The notes: generated by a model from the letters alone, not told the origin. A stretch of DNA of 64,000 bases from JAOEGB01 sp041262585 (GCF_041262585.1 NZ_JBGCBZ010000005.1:310001-374000); one strand, 5' to 3'. Positions 1 through 6,958 are shown, counted from the stretch's first letter. Numbers and translations are program-made.

Positions 1-137
1 CCGGGAGCCGGGAACGCAAAAGACGGGACCGTTCCGCTCCGAGAGCACCCCCCAGCCCTCTCAGAGCAGAACGCTCCCGTCTCGCTGGTGATAACGCGGA
101 GGTCTCGGGCCATGTTCCCGCCTCGGAAAAGTTTCAC

Positions 138-151
138 GTGATGTGTGTCAC
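138..151. promoter_or_regulatory. GTGA-N6-TCAC dyad upstream of the PadR gene
   Basis: A GTGA-TGTGTG-TCAC arrangement has the half-sites and spacing of a CRP/FNR-type operator. It lies about 80 bp upstream of the PadR start. Only four bases per arm match, so a chance dyad is possible. Confidence 0.3.
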
Positions 152-184
152 TCTCGTCGGCGGGCTTGTTATTAGAATGTTCTC

Positions 185-192
185 GATATATC
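185..192. promoter_or_regulatory. GATATATC palindrome, possible PadR operator
   Basis: An 8-bp perfect palindrome sits in an AT-rich patch (about 170-215) just before the PadR gene. The patch is unusual in this very GC-rich sequence. PadR proteins are commonly autoregulated through AT-rich palindromes, so this is the natural candidate operator, by inference only. Confidence 0.35.
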
Positions 193-228
193 TTTGAGCC
201 ATCAAGAACGTTCAGCAAGGGGGATGAC

Positions 229-1023
229 ATGACGATCTACGCCATGGGAGGACCCTGGGGCTTCTCCTCAGACAGGCGCCCTCCCGCCGACATCCGCCGC
301 CAGATGCGGCGAGCACTGCACGCCAGCTTTCTCAAGGGGGCCGCGATGTGGCAGCACCACTCGGATGAAGGACACGACCACCACGGCCACGGGGACCACC
401 ACGGCATCCACGGCCAGCAAGAGGGGCCGCACGACCGCCGGCACAGGGGCGGCCCTCGGGGGCGCGGCCCATGGGGCGGCCCGGGCGGAGGCGGCTTCGG
501 GCCCGGCGGGCCGTTCGGTCCGGGAGGCTTCCCCTTCGGAGGCCGGGGCTTCCGGATGGGCCGCAAGGCCAAGCGCGGCGACGTCCGCGCCGCCATCCTC
601 GCGCTGCTGGCCGAGGAGCCGCGCAACGGCTACCAGATCATTCAGGAGATCGCGGCGCGCAGCGAGGGAGGGTGGAAGCCGAGCCCCGGCGCGGTCTACC
701 CCGCCCTGCAGCAGCTCACCGACGAGGGCCTGGTCCGTGCCGAGGAGATGGACGGCCGCAAGACCTTCCAGCTCACCGAGGCCGGCCGGGCGTACGTCGC
801 GGAGCACCCGGACGAGGTCCGCGCGCCGTGGGAGGACATGACGCCCGACATCGGGGACAACGTCCACGAGCTGTTCGCCCTGTCCCGCCAGGCGGCGTCC
901 GCGCTGTTCCAGATCGCGCAGGCCGGCACCGACGGCCAGATCAAGCAGGCCAAGCAGGTGCTGACCGAGACCCGGCGGAAGCTCTACCAGATTCTCGCCG
1001 ACGGCGACCCCTCCGAAGAGTAG
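229..1023 (+). CDS. PadR-family transcriptional regulator with His-rich N-terminus
   Basis: This 264-aa DNA-binding protein carries a PadR winged helix at about residues 115-190, with the signature GAVYPALQQL and a wing ending in GRKTFQLTEAGR. The N-terminal 110 residues are unusual: a His/Asp-rich stretch at about residues 46-66 (motifs such as HDHHGHGDHH) is followed by a Gly/Pro-rich linker. His-rich extensions before a PadR domain occur in the nickel-responsive regulator YqjI/NfeR, so metal sensing is a reasonable inference. ATG 229 is chosen because AAGGGGG (217-223) precedes it at ideal spacing; an in-frame codon at 145 lacks one. The C-terminal 60 residues are helical, as expected for a dimerisation arm. 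It is followed closely by a DUF1707 gene, probably in the same operon. Confidence 0.92.
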   Translation: MTIYAMGGPWGFSSDRRPPADIRRQMRRALHASFLKGAAMWQHHSDEGHDHHGHGDHHGIHGQQEGPHDRRHRGGPRGRGPWGGPGGGGFGPGGPFGPGGFPFGGRGFRMGRKAKRGDVRAAILALLAEEPRNGYQIIQEIAARSEGGWKPSPGAVYPALQQLTDEGLVRAEEMDGRKTFQLTEAGRAYVAEHPDEVRAPWEDMTPDIGDNVHELFALSRQAASALFQIAQAGTDGQIKQAKQVLTETRRKLYQILADGDPSEE

Positions 1024-1042
1024 GGGACGAGGAGTGACGGAC

Positions 1043-1663
1043 ATGGTCTCCCGGGACGATCTGCGGATCGGCGACCAAGAGCGTGACGAGGTGACCCGGG
1101 TCCTGCATGACGCGTTCGCGCAGGGCCGGATCACCCGTGACGAGCTCGACGACCGCCTCGACGCGGTCTTCTCCGCACGCACCGCCGGCGACCTGCGACG
1201 GGTCACGGCCGACCTGCCCGAGGCGTACGGCCCGCACGACCTGCCCCAGGCGTACGGCTTTCCGGGAGCGCACGCCTCCGGGCGCCCGTTCGGCGGCCCG
1301 GGGCTGTCCGGAGCTCCGTACGGCATGGCGTACGGGCCCGGTGAGTGGCAGTGGCCCGGGGGCCGGGGTGATCTGGCGATGCGGAGCGGGCCCCCAGCCG
1401 GGTGGAGCGTGGCCGAGTCGCGTCGGCGGGCCTACCGGCGCCGTGCTCGCGGGGGCGGGCCCCGGGTGGTGCCGCTCGTCCTGGCGGCGCTGGTGGTCGC
1501 CGCCCTCGTTTCCGGCGCGGCCTGGCCGCTGTTCGCCGCGGTCAAGCTGCTGTTCTTCGGCGCGCTGATCATGGCCCTGGTGGGCCTGGTCCGCCACCGC
1601 CACGGGCACGGTCGCCGGCGTGGCGGGTGGCACCACCACCATCGCCGCGGAATTGGGTCTTGA
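1043..1663 (+). CDS. DUF1707 (SHOCT-like) domain membrane protein
   Basis: The N-terminal 55 residues match the actinobacterial DUF1707 domain (pattern IGDQERDEVTRVLHDAFAQG, then ITRDELDDRLDAVFSARTAG). A Pro/Gly-rich linker follows, then a hydrophobic region at about residues 145-180 that can form two membrane helices, and a His/Arg-rich tail. Members of this family are small membrane proteins of unknown role, often next to regulators. The start is ATG 1043, with GAGGAG ending at 1033; an upstream GTG at 1034 directly abuts that Shine-Dalgarno sequence and is less likely. The gene begins 20 bp after padR, so co-transcription is expected. Its last codons coincide with a motif repeated at the ends of two other genes nearby. 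Confidence 0.85.
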   Translation: MVSRDDLRIGDQERDEVTRVLHDAFAQGRITRDELDDRLDAVFSARTAGDLRRVTADLPEAYGPHDLPQAYGFPGAHASGRPFGGPGLSGAPYGMAYGPGEWQWPGGRGDLAMRSGPPAGWSVAESRRRAYRRRARGGGPRVVPLVLAALVVAALVSGAAWPLFAAVKLLFFGALIMALVGLVRHRHGHGRRRGGWHHHHRRGIGS

Positions 1664-1668
1664 ACAAC
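1649..1668 (+). promoter_or_regulatory. Shared gene-end motif, copy 1 (GGAATTGGGTCTTGAACAAC)
   Basis: The motif covers the stop codon of the DUF1707 gene and contains a TTGAAC hexamer like a -35 element. Two better copies occur at 2937-2955 and 5225-5243, each across the stop codon of a gene preceding a unit of the peptide cluster. It may be a promoter or operator embedded in the preceding gene. Confidence 0.4.
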
Positions 1669-1826
1669 GCGGCGACAGATGAGATGTGTCGTGCGGAACC
1701 GGTCACGGTCCGCAGCCCGGCACTTACTCTCGACCGGCGCGGCCACGGTTCTGAACGCGTGACTACGAGCAGACGGCGGGACGGAATCCCCGTCCCGCCG
1801 GCCGTTTCGCGAGGGGACCGGGACAG

Positions 1827-2951
1827 GTGCAGTTGCCACGGGTCAAGCAGAAGCACGAGCCGTTCAGGTTCGAGGACGGCACGGTGCGGATCGGAGGCGA
1901 GATCTACGGACTGGCCACCGAGATCACCGACCCGCTGGGCGGCGCGTGGGCGGCGCTGACGCTCATGGACGGCACGCGCACGCCCGACGACATCGCCGAG
2001 GTCATGTGCCGCTCCCTTCCCGGCGTCTCGGTGGCCGAGGCGCGGGACATCGTGCGCGCGCTGATCGCCTCGGGCCATGTGGAGGACGCGTCGGCCCAGG
2101 TCCCCGAGGAGCTGAGCGAGCCCGAGCGGGAAAGGTACGGCAGGAGCCAGGCCTTCTTCCACCAGGTCGATCTGACGCCGCGCGCCCATTGCTGGGAGGC
2201 GCAGCTCCGGCTCAAGCGGGCCCGCGTCGTGGTGATCGGCCTCGGCGGCACCGGCAGCCATGCCGCCTGGGCGCTGGCGGCGTCCGGCGTGGGCCGCCTG
2301 CACTGCGTCGACGCGGACGTGGTGGAGCTGTCGAACCTCAACCGCCAGGTGCTCTACACCGAGGCCGACATCGGCGGCCCGAAGGTCGAGACCGCGGTGG
2401 CCGCGTTGCGGCGCGTGAACAGCGAGATCGAGGTCACCGGCGAGCGTCGCATGATCAGGAGCGAGGCCGAGCTGGCCGCCCTCCTGGAGGGCTGCGACGT
2501 GCTCGCGCTGTGCGCCGACGAGCCGCGCGGGCAGGGCATCCGGATCTGGGCGAACCGGGCCTGCGCCGCCGCCGGCGTCCCGTGGGTCGGCGGCGGCTAC
2601 AACGGCCCACTGGTCACCGTGGGGACGTTCGCCCGCGGACAGGGAGCCTGCTACGAGTGCCTCTCCGAGGGGGAGGCGCGCCGCCGCCGGCCCGGCCTGC
2701 CCGTGGACCTGGGAGGACCCGGCGTGGTCGCCACCTCGGCCGGCATCTCCGGCCATCTGGTCGCCCACGCGGTGATCTCCCTGATCACCGGAGTGCCGGA
2801 ACCGGCCACGGGAACGGTCGCCGGGCTCAACCTCATCGCCCCCGACCATCACGTCTGGGTCCGCCATCCGCCCCGTCCGGAATGCCCGGTCTGCGGGGGC
2901 CCCGGCGGTGCACGGCCCCAGGAGGAGCGGTTCAGCGATTTTGGGCCTTGA
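1827..2951 (+). CDS. E1/ThiF-like adenylyltransferase with N-terminal peptide-binding-like region (candidate RiPP enzyme)
   Basis: This 374-aa protein has two parts. Residues 1-100 are small alpha/beta sequence (motifs GLATEITDPLGGAW and MDGTRTPDDIAEVM) of the kind found in PqqD-like RiPP recognition elements. From about residue 134 there is an E1-like Rossmann domain: GLGGTGSHAAW nucleotide loop, the acidic-SNLNRQ signature (VVELSNLNRQ), and two CxxC pairs (C275/C278 and C353/C356) that would bind zinc. The domain keeps the adenylation features that are lost in many TOMM C-proteins, so it resembles MccB/ThiF enzymes that activate a peptide C-terminus. The start is GTG 1827 after GAGGGG at 1811-1816. 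It precedes two small precursor-like genes and a membrane protease, which supports a peptide-maturation role. The exact reaction is unknown. Confidence 0.85.
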   Translation: MQLPRVKQKHEPFRFEDGTVRIGGEIYGLATEITDPLGGAWAALTLMDGTRTPDDIAEVMCRSLPGVSVAEARDIVRALIASGHVEDASAQVPEELSEPERERYGRSQAFFHQVDLTPRAHCWEAQLRLKRARVVVIGLGGTGSHAAWALAASGVGRLHCVDADVVELSNLNRQVLYTEADIGGPKVETAVAALRRVNSEIEVTGERRMIRSEAELAALLEGCDVLALCADEPRGQGIRIWANRACAAAGVPWVGGGYNGPLVTVGTFARGQGACYECLSEGEARRRRPGLPVDLGGPGVVATSAGISGHLVAHAVISLITGVPEPATGTVAGLNLIAPDHHVWVRHPPRPECPVCGGPGGARPQEERFSDFGP

Positions 2952-2955
2952 CCGG
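2937..2955 (+). promoter_or_regulatory. Shared gene-end motif, copy 2 (GATTTTGGGCCTTGACCGG)
   Basis: The motif overlaps the ThiF-like stop codon (2949-2951) and contains TTGACC, a good actinobacterial -35. It lies about 75 bp upstream of the first precursor-like gene. It matches the copy at 5225-5243 in nearly every position. Confidence 0.45.
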
Positions 2956-3029
2956 TCAAGTCAGCCGCATGATGATCGGCCTGTTTTCTCGCGCGAGGTC
3001 CGACCCAGCCGACCGGCGGAAGGTGTTCG

Positions 3030-3158
3030 ATGAACCCACCCGAGCAAGACACAGCGCTCCCCGAGCGCGCTGACGAGCCGGACTCCCCCGCCGAAATCGT
3101 GATCCGCAGGCTCGACAAGATCGAGACGACGGCCTTCAGCCAGGGGAACTCCGCCTGA
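3030..3158 (+). CDS. Candidate RiPP precursor peptide 1 (42 aa)
   Basis: This very small gene encodes an acidic N-terminal half rich in Asp, Glu and Pro, then the segment IVIRRLDKIETT and a Ser/Gly/Asn-rich tail ending in FSQGNSA. A second small peptide at 5355-5480 shares the I-x-IRRLD-x-x-ETT segment and overall length but little else. That is the pattern expected of a conserved leader recognition motif before a variable core. GGAAGG precedes ATG 3030 at good spacing. The gene lies between the E1-like enzyme and the HExxH membrane protease, and a hairpin follows it. I do not recognise a named peptide family. The call rests on context and on the paired motif. Confidence 0.72.
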   Translation: MNPPEQDTALPERADEPDSPAEIVIRRLDKIETTAFSQGNSA

Positions 3159-3173
3159 CACCGACGGCCCGGG

Positions 3174-3217
3174 CCGGGTGAGTGGGCCTTCCCGCGTGGA
3201 CGCGACCGCTCACCCGG
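3174..3217 (+). terminator. Hairpin after precursor 1, possible attenuator
   Basis: CCGGGTGAG (3174-3182) pairs perfectly with CTCACCCGG (3209-3217), and the loop can form a second small stem. There is no U-tract, so partial termination or mRNA stabilisation is more likely than full termination. It would let the precursor be expressed above the protease gene. Confidence 0.4.
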
Positions 3218-3296
3218 GCTCGCGCTGATCAACGCGATCCACTTCGGCCTGATCCCGCTGCTCGGGTCTCGGCCGGCGGGAGGCGGGAGGTTCTCC

Positions 3297-4604
3297 ATGA
3301 CGCTCATCCGGGTCGAGTTGCACGAGCTCGAGTTCCGGCGGGATCGCGAGGAGTGGATCGTCGGCCGGAGGAGCACCGGCGACTTCGTGGCCGTGCCGTA
3401 CGAGGGAATGCGGGTCGTCCGGCTCCTCCAGGAGGGCGCGACGGTCCAGGAGGCCGAGCGACGTCTCCGCGAGGAGACGGGGACACGCCTGGACGTGGAC
3501 GGCTTCGTCGAGGGCCTCGCCGGGGCGGGCCTGGTGGCCGCGCTGGACGGACGGCCCCTTTGGGCCGCCGCTCCCCCGCCGCCGACCTTTCCGTGGCTGC
3601 GGCCGGCGCACGTCCGGTGGACGCTGAGCCCGGTGCTGCACGTCGTCGTCGGCGCCGTGGTCGTGACCGGGATCGTCGCCGCCGTCCTGCGGCCGGGCGC
3701 CGTGCCGGGATGGCGGGAGCTGCTCTGGAGTGAGCGAGGCACGCCCGTGCTGCTCACACAGGTCTGGGCGGGGTGGTCGCTGATCTTCCTGCATGAGCTG
3801 GCGCATCTCTGCACGGCGCGCGCCGCCGGAGTGCCGGGACGCATCACGCTCGGGACGCGCCTGCAGTTCCTGACGGCCCAGACGGAGGTGTCGGGCATCT
3901 GGCTGGCCGAGCGCCGCGTGCGGCTGACGGTCTACCTCGCCGGCATGGCTCTCGATGCCGGTCTGTGCGCGGCCTGCGTGGTGCTGGGCGTGCTCCTCGG
4001 GCCGCGTCCCGCGCTGTCGGTCGTCGCGCTGACGACGCTGACCATGCTGTCCACGCAGCTCCTCGTGTTCATGCGTACCGACCTCTACTTCGTCCTGCAG
4101 GACCTCACCCGTTGCCACGACCTGTACGGCGACGCCCTGGCGTATGCGGGGCACATCGGCAAGCGGGCTCTCCTGCACCCGTCCGAGGATCCGCTGGCGC
4201 GGCTGCCGCGGGGGGAGGGCCGCTGGGTGCGGGCCTACACGGCGCTGCTCGTCGCCGGGACGGGGGTGTGCCTGGCCGTGGCGGCGACGGTCACGTATCC
4301 GGCCGCGGCCGGCCTGCTCGCCCACGCGACGGACGTGCTGACCGGTCTGGTGGCCGGCCGGTCCGGTCCGGTCGATCCGTTCGCGGCGATGGACGCGGTC
4401 GTGGTCGTGGCGGTCGTCGGCGCCTTCCAGCTCCTGTGGGCCGGAGCGTGGTGGCGCCGCCACGGGCCGCGGGCACGCCAGGCCGCCCGGACCGTGAAGA
4501 AGACGGCGGCGAAGACGCTCACCGGAGTCTTCGCCGGCGGACACAGCGGCAAGCTCACCGGCACGGGCCGGATCACTGACCGGATCACCGAGGAGAAGCC
4601 GTGA
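3297..4604 (+). CDS. Membrane zinc metalloprotease (M50-like) with N-terminal PqqD-like region
   Basis: This is a 435-aa polytopic membrane protein. Residues 1-85 are soluble and resemble a PqqD-type peptide-binding fold (segment GMRVVRLLQEGATVQEAERR). Hydrophobic helices follow at about 105-135, 150-170, 200-250, 320-345 and 365-395. The HELAH motif (H166, H170) supplies zinc ligands inside a membrane segment, and RTDLYFVLQDL (D262, D269) resembles the third-ligand motif of peptide-processing zinc metalloproteases. It probably cleaves the leader of the neighbouring small peptides, or exports and cleaves them. GGGAGG at 3285-3290 sets the start. Its stop codon overlaps the next start (TGATG), so it is translationally coupled to the DUF6879-like gene. 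Substrate assignment is inference. Confidence 0.85.
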   Translation: MTLIRVELHELEFRRDREEWIVGRRSTGDFVAVPYEGMRVVRLLQEGATVQEAERRLREETGTRLDVDGFVEGLAGAGLVAALDGRPLWAAAPPPPTFPWLRPAHVRWTLSPVLHVVVGAVVVTGIVAAVLRPGAVPGWRELLWSERGTPVLLTQVWAGWSLIFLHELAHLCTARAAGVPGRITLGTRLQFLTAQTEVSGIWLAERRVRLTVYLAGMALDAGLCAACVVLGVLLGPRPALSVVALTTLTMLSTQLLVFMRTDLYFVLQDLTRCHDLYGDALAYAGHIGKRALLHPSEDPLARLPRGEGRWVRAYTALLVAGTGVCLAVAATVTYPAAAGLLAHATDVLTGLVAGRSGPVDPFAAMDAVVVVAVVGAFQLLWAGAWWRRHGPRARQAARTVKKTAAKTLTGVFAGGHSGKLTGTGRITDRITEEKP

Positions 4605-5239
4605 TGCGGGCCGACGTCTTCGATCACGTATGGCGGGCCGAGGGGACGGTTCTGCCGCTGGCCGACTACCAGGCCGAGTTCGACGAGGTCTACGGCGGCG
4701 CCGAGGAGGAGGTCTGGAAGCTTGAGCGGGCGCAGCACTTCCACGAGTCCGACGTGGCGAGCTGGCGGGCGGCCGCCGAGGGTGACTGGCCCCGCTCGCT
4801 CGCGCTCATCGAGGAGATGCGCGGCCCGCTGACCGAGATGTACCGCGGGCTTCCGAGGTTCCTGCGCCTGCGTGTCGTGGAGCTGCCCCTCACTCCCTAC
4901 CTCCAGTGGGAAGCACACGTCTTCGCGATCCGCGTGTCGGCCGGGGAGGCCATCAGGGTGCTCCCGGCGTCCGCCGTCGCGCGCCTGGAGCAGATGACGA
5001 CGCTCCCCGAGCTCGTGATATTCGGCCCCGACCTGATGTACCAGGTCTGCTACGACGAGGTCGGCGCCGCCTCGGGCGCCCGCCGGATCACCGACGCCCG
5101 CGTCGTCACCCCCTGCCGCGCCGCGGTGATCTCCCTGTACGGCGAGGCGGAGGACCTGCTGCCGTTCTTCGACCGCGAGGTGGCCCCGCTCCGGCCACCG
5201 GAGCACCTTCTGCCTGGCCGTACGGGATTTGGGTCTTGA
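4604..5239 (+). CDS. DUF6879-like protein, copy 1
   Basis: This 211-aa soluble protein of unknown function has conserved islands: VWKLERAQHFHE near residue 45, LRVVELPLTPYLQWE near 90, and GPDLMYQVCYD near 140. The central R-V-V-x-x-P-L-T-x-Y pattern is typical of DUF6879 proteins. It is about half identical to the protein at 5590-6204, so the two arose by duplication. ATG 4604 overlaps the protease stop codon and has AGGAG 8 bp upstream; a GTG at 4601 is an alternative. DUF6879 proteins have no established activity. Its place inside the peptide cluster suggests an accessory or immunity role, which is untested. The gene ends in Gly-Phe-Gly-Ser at the shared motif. Confidence 0.82.
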   Translation: MRADVFDHVWRAEGTVLPLADYQAEFDEVYGGAEEEVWKLERAQHFHESDVASWRAAAEGDWPRSLALIEEMRGPLTEMYRGLPRFLRLRVVELPLTPYLQWEAHVFAIRVSAGEAIRVLPASAVARLEQMTTLPELVIFGPDLMYQVCYDEVGAASGARRITDARVVTPCRAAVISLYGEAEDLLPFFDREVAPLRPPEHLLPGRTGFGS

Positions 5240-5243
5240 CCGG
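5225..5243 (+). promoter_or_regulatory. Shared gene-end motif, copy 3 (GGATTTGGGTCTTGACCGG)
   Basis: The motif spans the stop codon of DUF6879-like copy 1 (5237-5239) and lies about 110 bp upstream of the second precursor-like gene. Compared with the copy at 2937-2955, the core TTTGGGyCTTGACCGG is conserved. Confidence 0.45.
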
Positions 5244-5354
5244 AGATCGGCGGCGGCCAACCATCGACCTGTCGCCCTCGGGGGGAACGCGTGCGGCCGT
5301 GCGGAGAACGGGGCCCATGACGGGGCCACAACGCATCCGACAACGGAGGGTGAG

Positions 5355-5480
5355 ATGGACCCAGCCGAAGCGGAGCTCGAGGCGCAGGACGAGGCCGAAC
5401 GACCGGCCACGGTGAAGATCCTGATCAGAAGGCTGGACACGACGGAGACGACGGTGTGCAGTAACTCAACTGGGAACTGA
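5355..5480 (+). CDS. Candidate RiPP precursor peptide 2 (41 aa)
   Basis: The acidic leader-like half (MDPAEAELEAQDEAE) is followed by KILIRRLDTTETT and a short tail VCSNSTGN with one Cys, Ser and Thr and a terminal Asn. It shares I-x-IRRLD-x-x-ETT with the peptide at 3030-3158, while the tails differ. GGAGGG at 5345-5350 gives a strong ribosome-binding site for ATG 5355. It lies between the two DUF6879-like genes, as if each precursor came with its own accessory gene after a segmental duplication. Adenylation of a terminal Asn is known for microcin C, but this peptide is much longer than MccA, so that comparison is only suggestive. Confidence 0.7.
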   Translation: MDPAEAELEAQDEAERPATVKILIRRLDTTETTVCSNSTGN

Positions 5481-5589
5481 CAGCACGACGTTCGCGAAAG
5501 ACGAAGGCGCGCGAGGTTCCACGATCCGGGCTGGACCTTTGACGTGCGGGTCCGACCAACGATTTCGGCGTGCGCCGGAGGAGGCCCTC

Positions 5590-6204
5590 ATGCCCGGAGA
5601 GGCGATCGAACACGTCAGGCAGGCCGCGGGAGAGACCCTGGCCGCGGAAGATTACCGAACGGAATTCTACGAGCGCTTCCAGCGCGTGGAAGGCGTGGTG
5701 TGGAAGCTGGAACGCGCCCAGCACTTCCACGAGCCGGACGTGCCGAGCTGGGCCGCGATGATGGAGGGCGACTGGAACCGCGCCCTCGCCCTGATCGAGG
5801 AGATGCGGTTCGCCGACGACCTGCCGCCCCATGTCGAGCTCCGGCGCCTGCGAATCGTCGACACGCCGCTCACGCCGTACATGCAGTGGGAGATCGTCCT
5901 CCTGGCGGCGCGCACCCGCGCGGGCGAGCGGGCGCGGGCGCTGCACGCGCCCGCCGTACGACATCTGGAGCGGGCGGCCCCGCTTCCCGAACTGCTCATC
6001 CTCGGCCCCGACCTGATGTACGAAATCCTCTACGACCAGATCGGCGCTCACATCGGAGGGCGGCGGATCACCGACCCACGCGTCATCGAGCCCTGCGTCC
6101 GCGTCCTGGCCGACCTGTACGCCAGGGCGGAAGGGATGATCGGCTACTACGAGCGGGATGTCGCCCCGCTCCCGCCGCCGGAGATCAGCCGGATCTCCAC
6201 CTGA
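5590..6204 (+). CDS. DUF6879-like protein, copy 2
   Basis: This 204-aa protein is collinear with the one at 4604-5239. It shares VWKLERAQHFHEPDVPSW, LALIEEMR, LRIVDTPLTPYMQWE and GPDLMYEILYD. ATG 5590 has GGAGGAGG at 5577-5584. The second precursor-like gene ends 110 bp upstream, so the two are likely in one transcript. No catalytic residues can be assigned from sequence alone. The conserved islands shared by both copies, notably the WKLE and LTPY segments, are the likely functional surface. It is the last recognisable member of the cluster; the next gene is a convergent housekeeping glycosylase. Confidence 0.85.
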   Translation: MPGEAIEHVRQAAGETLAAEDYRTEFYERFQRVEGVVWKLERAQHFHEPDVPSWAAMMEGDWNRALALIEEMRFADDLPPHVELRRLRIVDTPLTPYMQWEIVLLAARTRAGERARALHAPAVRHLERAAPLPELLILGPDLMYEILYDQIGAHIGGRRITDPRVIEPCVRVLADLYARAEGMIGYYERDVAPLPPPEISRIST

Positions 6205-6240
6205 GCGGCCCTCCTGCGCGATCTCTACCGCGCCACGGGG

Positions 6241-6801
6241 TCATCGCCGGCGGCACGGTAACGACTCGATCGCCCGGCGCAGCGAGGCGAAGTCCTCCGC
6301 GAGCCGGTCGAGCTGGTATGAGGCGTTGAGGCCGCTGGGGTTGGGGAGGACCCACAGGGCCACGTCGCCGATCATGTCGTCCTGTGGGCCGATCTTGGCC
6401 CGTGGGCGGCCGAAGGCGACCCGGTAGGCCGACACCCCCGCTACGGCCAGCGTCCGGGGCCCCGTCTCCTCGACGAGCCGCGCCAGCCGTACACCGCCCG
6501 CGCGGATCTCCTCCGCAGACAGCTCGTCGGCCCGCGCGGTCGCCCGGGGGACGATGTTGGTGATGCCGAGGCCGTACGACGGGAGCAGGTGCTGTTCGCC
6601 CGGCGCGAGCCTGCGGGGCACGAAGCCCGACAGGTGCAGCGCGGGCCAGAACCGGTTGCCGGGCCGGGCGAAATGGTGGCCGGTGGCCGCGGAGTAGAGG
6701 CCGGGGTTGATCCCGCAGAACAGCACGTCGAGGCCGGGGCCGAGCACGTCGTCGATCGTCGCGCCTCTGGCCGCCTCGAGGTCGGCCCTGGTCGGATTCA
6801 T
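6241..6801 (-). CDS. mug: Mismatch-specific (G:T/U) DNA glycosylase
   Basis: This 186-aa member of the uracil-DNA glycosylase superfamily, Mug/TDG family, excises uracil or thymine mispaired with guanine. The active-site motif is CGINPGL near residue 30, followed by HHFARPGNRFW, and the DNA-intercalation motif NPSGLNASYQ lies near the C-terminus. Length and motif order are normal for the family. ATG 6801 follows TAGCAT by 6 nt, so the mRNA is probably leaderless. The gene is convergent with the DUF6879-like gene (36 bp gap) and stands alone as a repair gene. Confidence 0.93.
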   Translation of the reverse strand: MNPTRADLEAARGATIDDVLGPGLDVLFCGINPGLYSAATGHHFARPGNRFWPALHLSGFVPRRLAPGEQHLLPSYGLGITNIVPRATARADELSAEEIRAGGVRLARLVEETGPRTLAVAGVSAYRVAFGRPRAKIGPQDDMIGDVALWVLPNPSGLNASYQLDRLAEDFASLRRAIESLPCRRR

Positions 6802-6807
6802 GGCCAG

Positions 6808-6813
6808 ATGCTA
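6808..6813 (-). promoter_or_regulatory. -10 element TAGCAT of leaderless mug
   Basis: TAGCAT lies 6 nt before the start codon, placing the transcription start on or next to the ATG. Confidence 0.45.
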
Positions 6814-6867
6814 ATGCCCCCTTGTCCGCCCTCGCCCCGTCGCGTCACTCGGGGCGGGGCACCGGCC

Positions 6868-6954
6868 TACGCCTGCTTCGCCGTCCTCTCCGGCGCTTTC
6901 GTCGTCGCGTTCATCCGCGAGACGAAGGGCCGCGCCGTGGAGGAGATGGGATAA
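6868..6954 (+). pseudogene. Remnant: C-terminal end of an MFS transporter
   Basis: About 29 codons translate to a last membrane helix plus cytoplasmic tail (CFAVLSGAFVVAFIRETKG, then RAVEEMG and a TAA stop). This matches the C-terminal signature of sugar-porter type MFS transporters (ETKGRxxEE). The frame upstream runs antisense into mug and shows no further similarity, so the rest of the gene is gone. It marks an old deletion or rearrangement point between mug and the RNA-repair genes. Confidence 0.55.
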
Positions 6955-6958
6955 GGGC

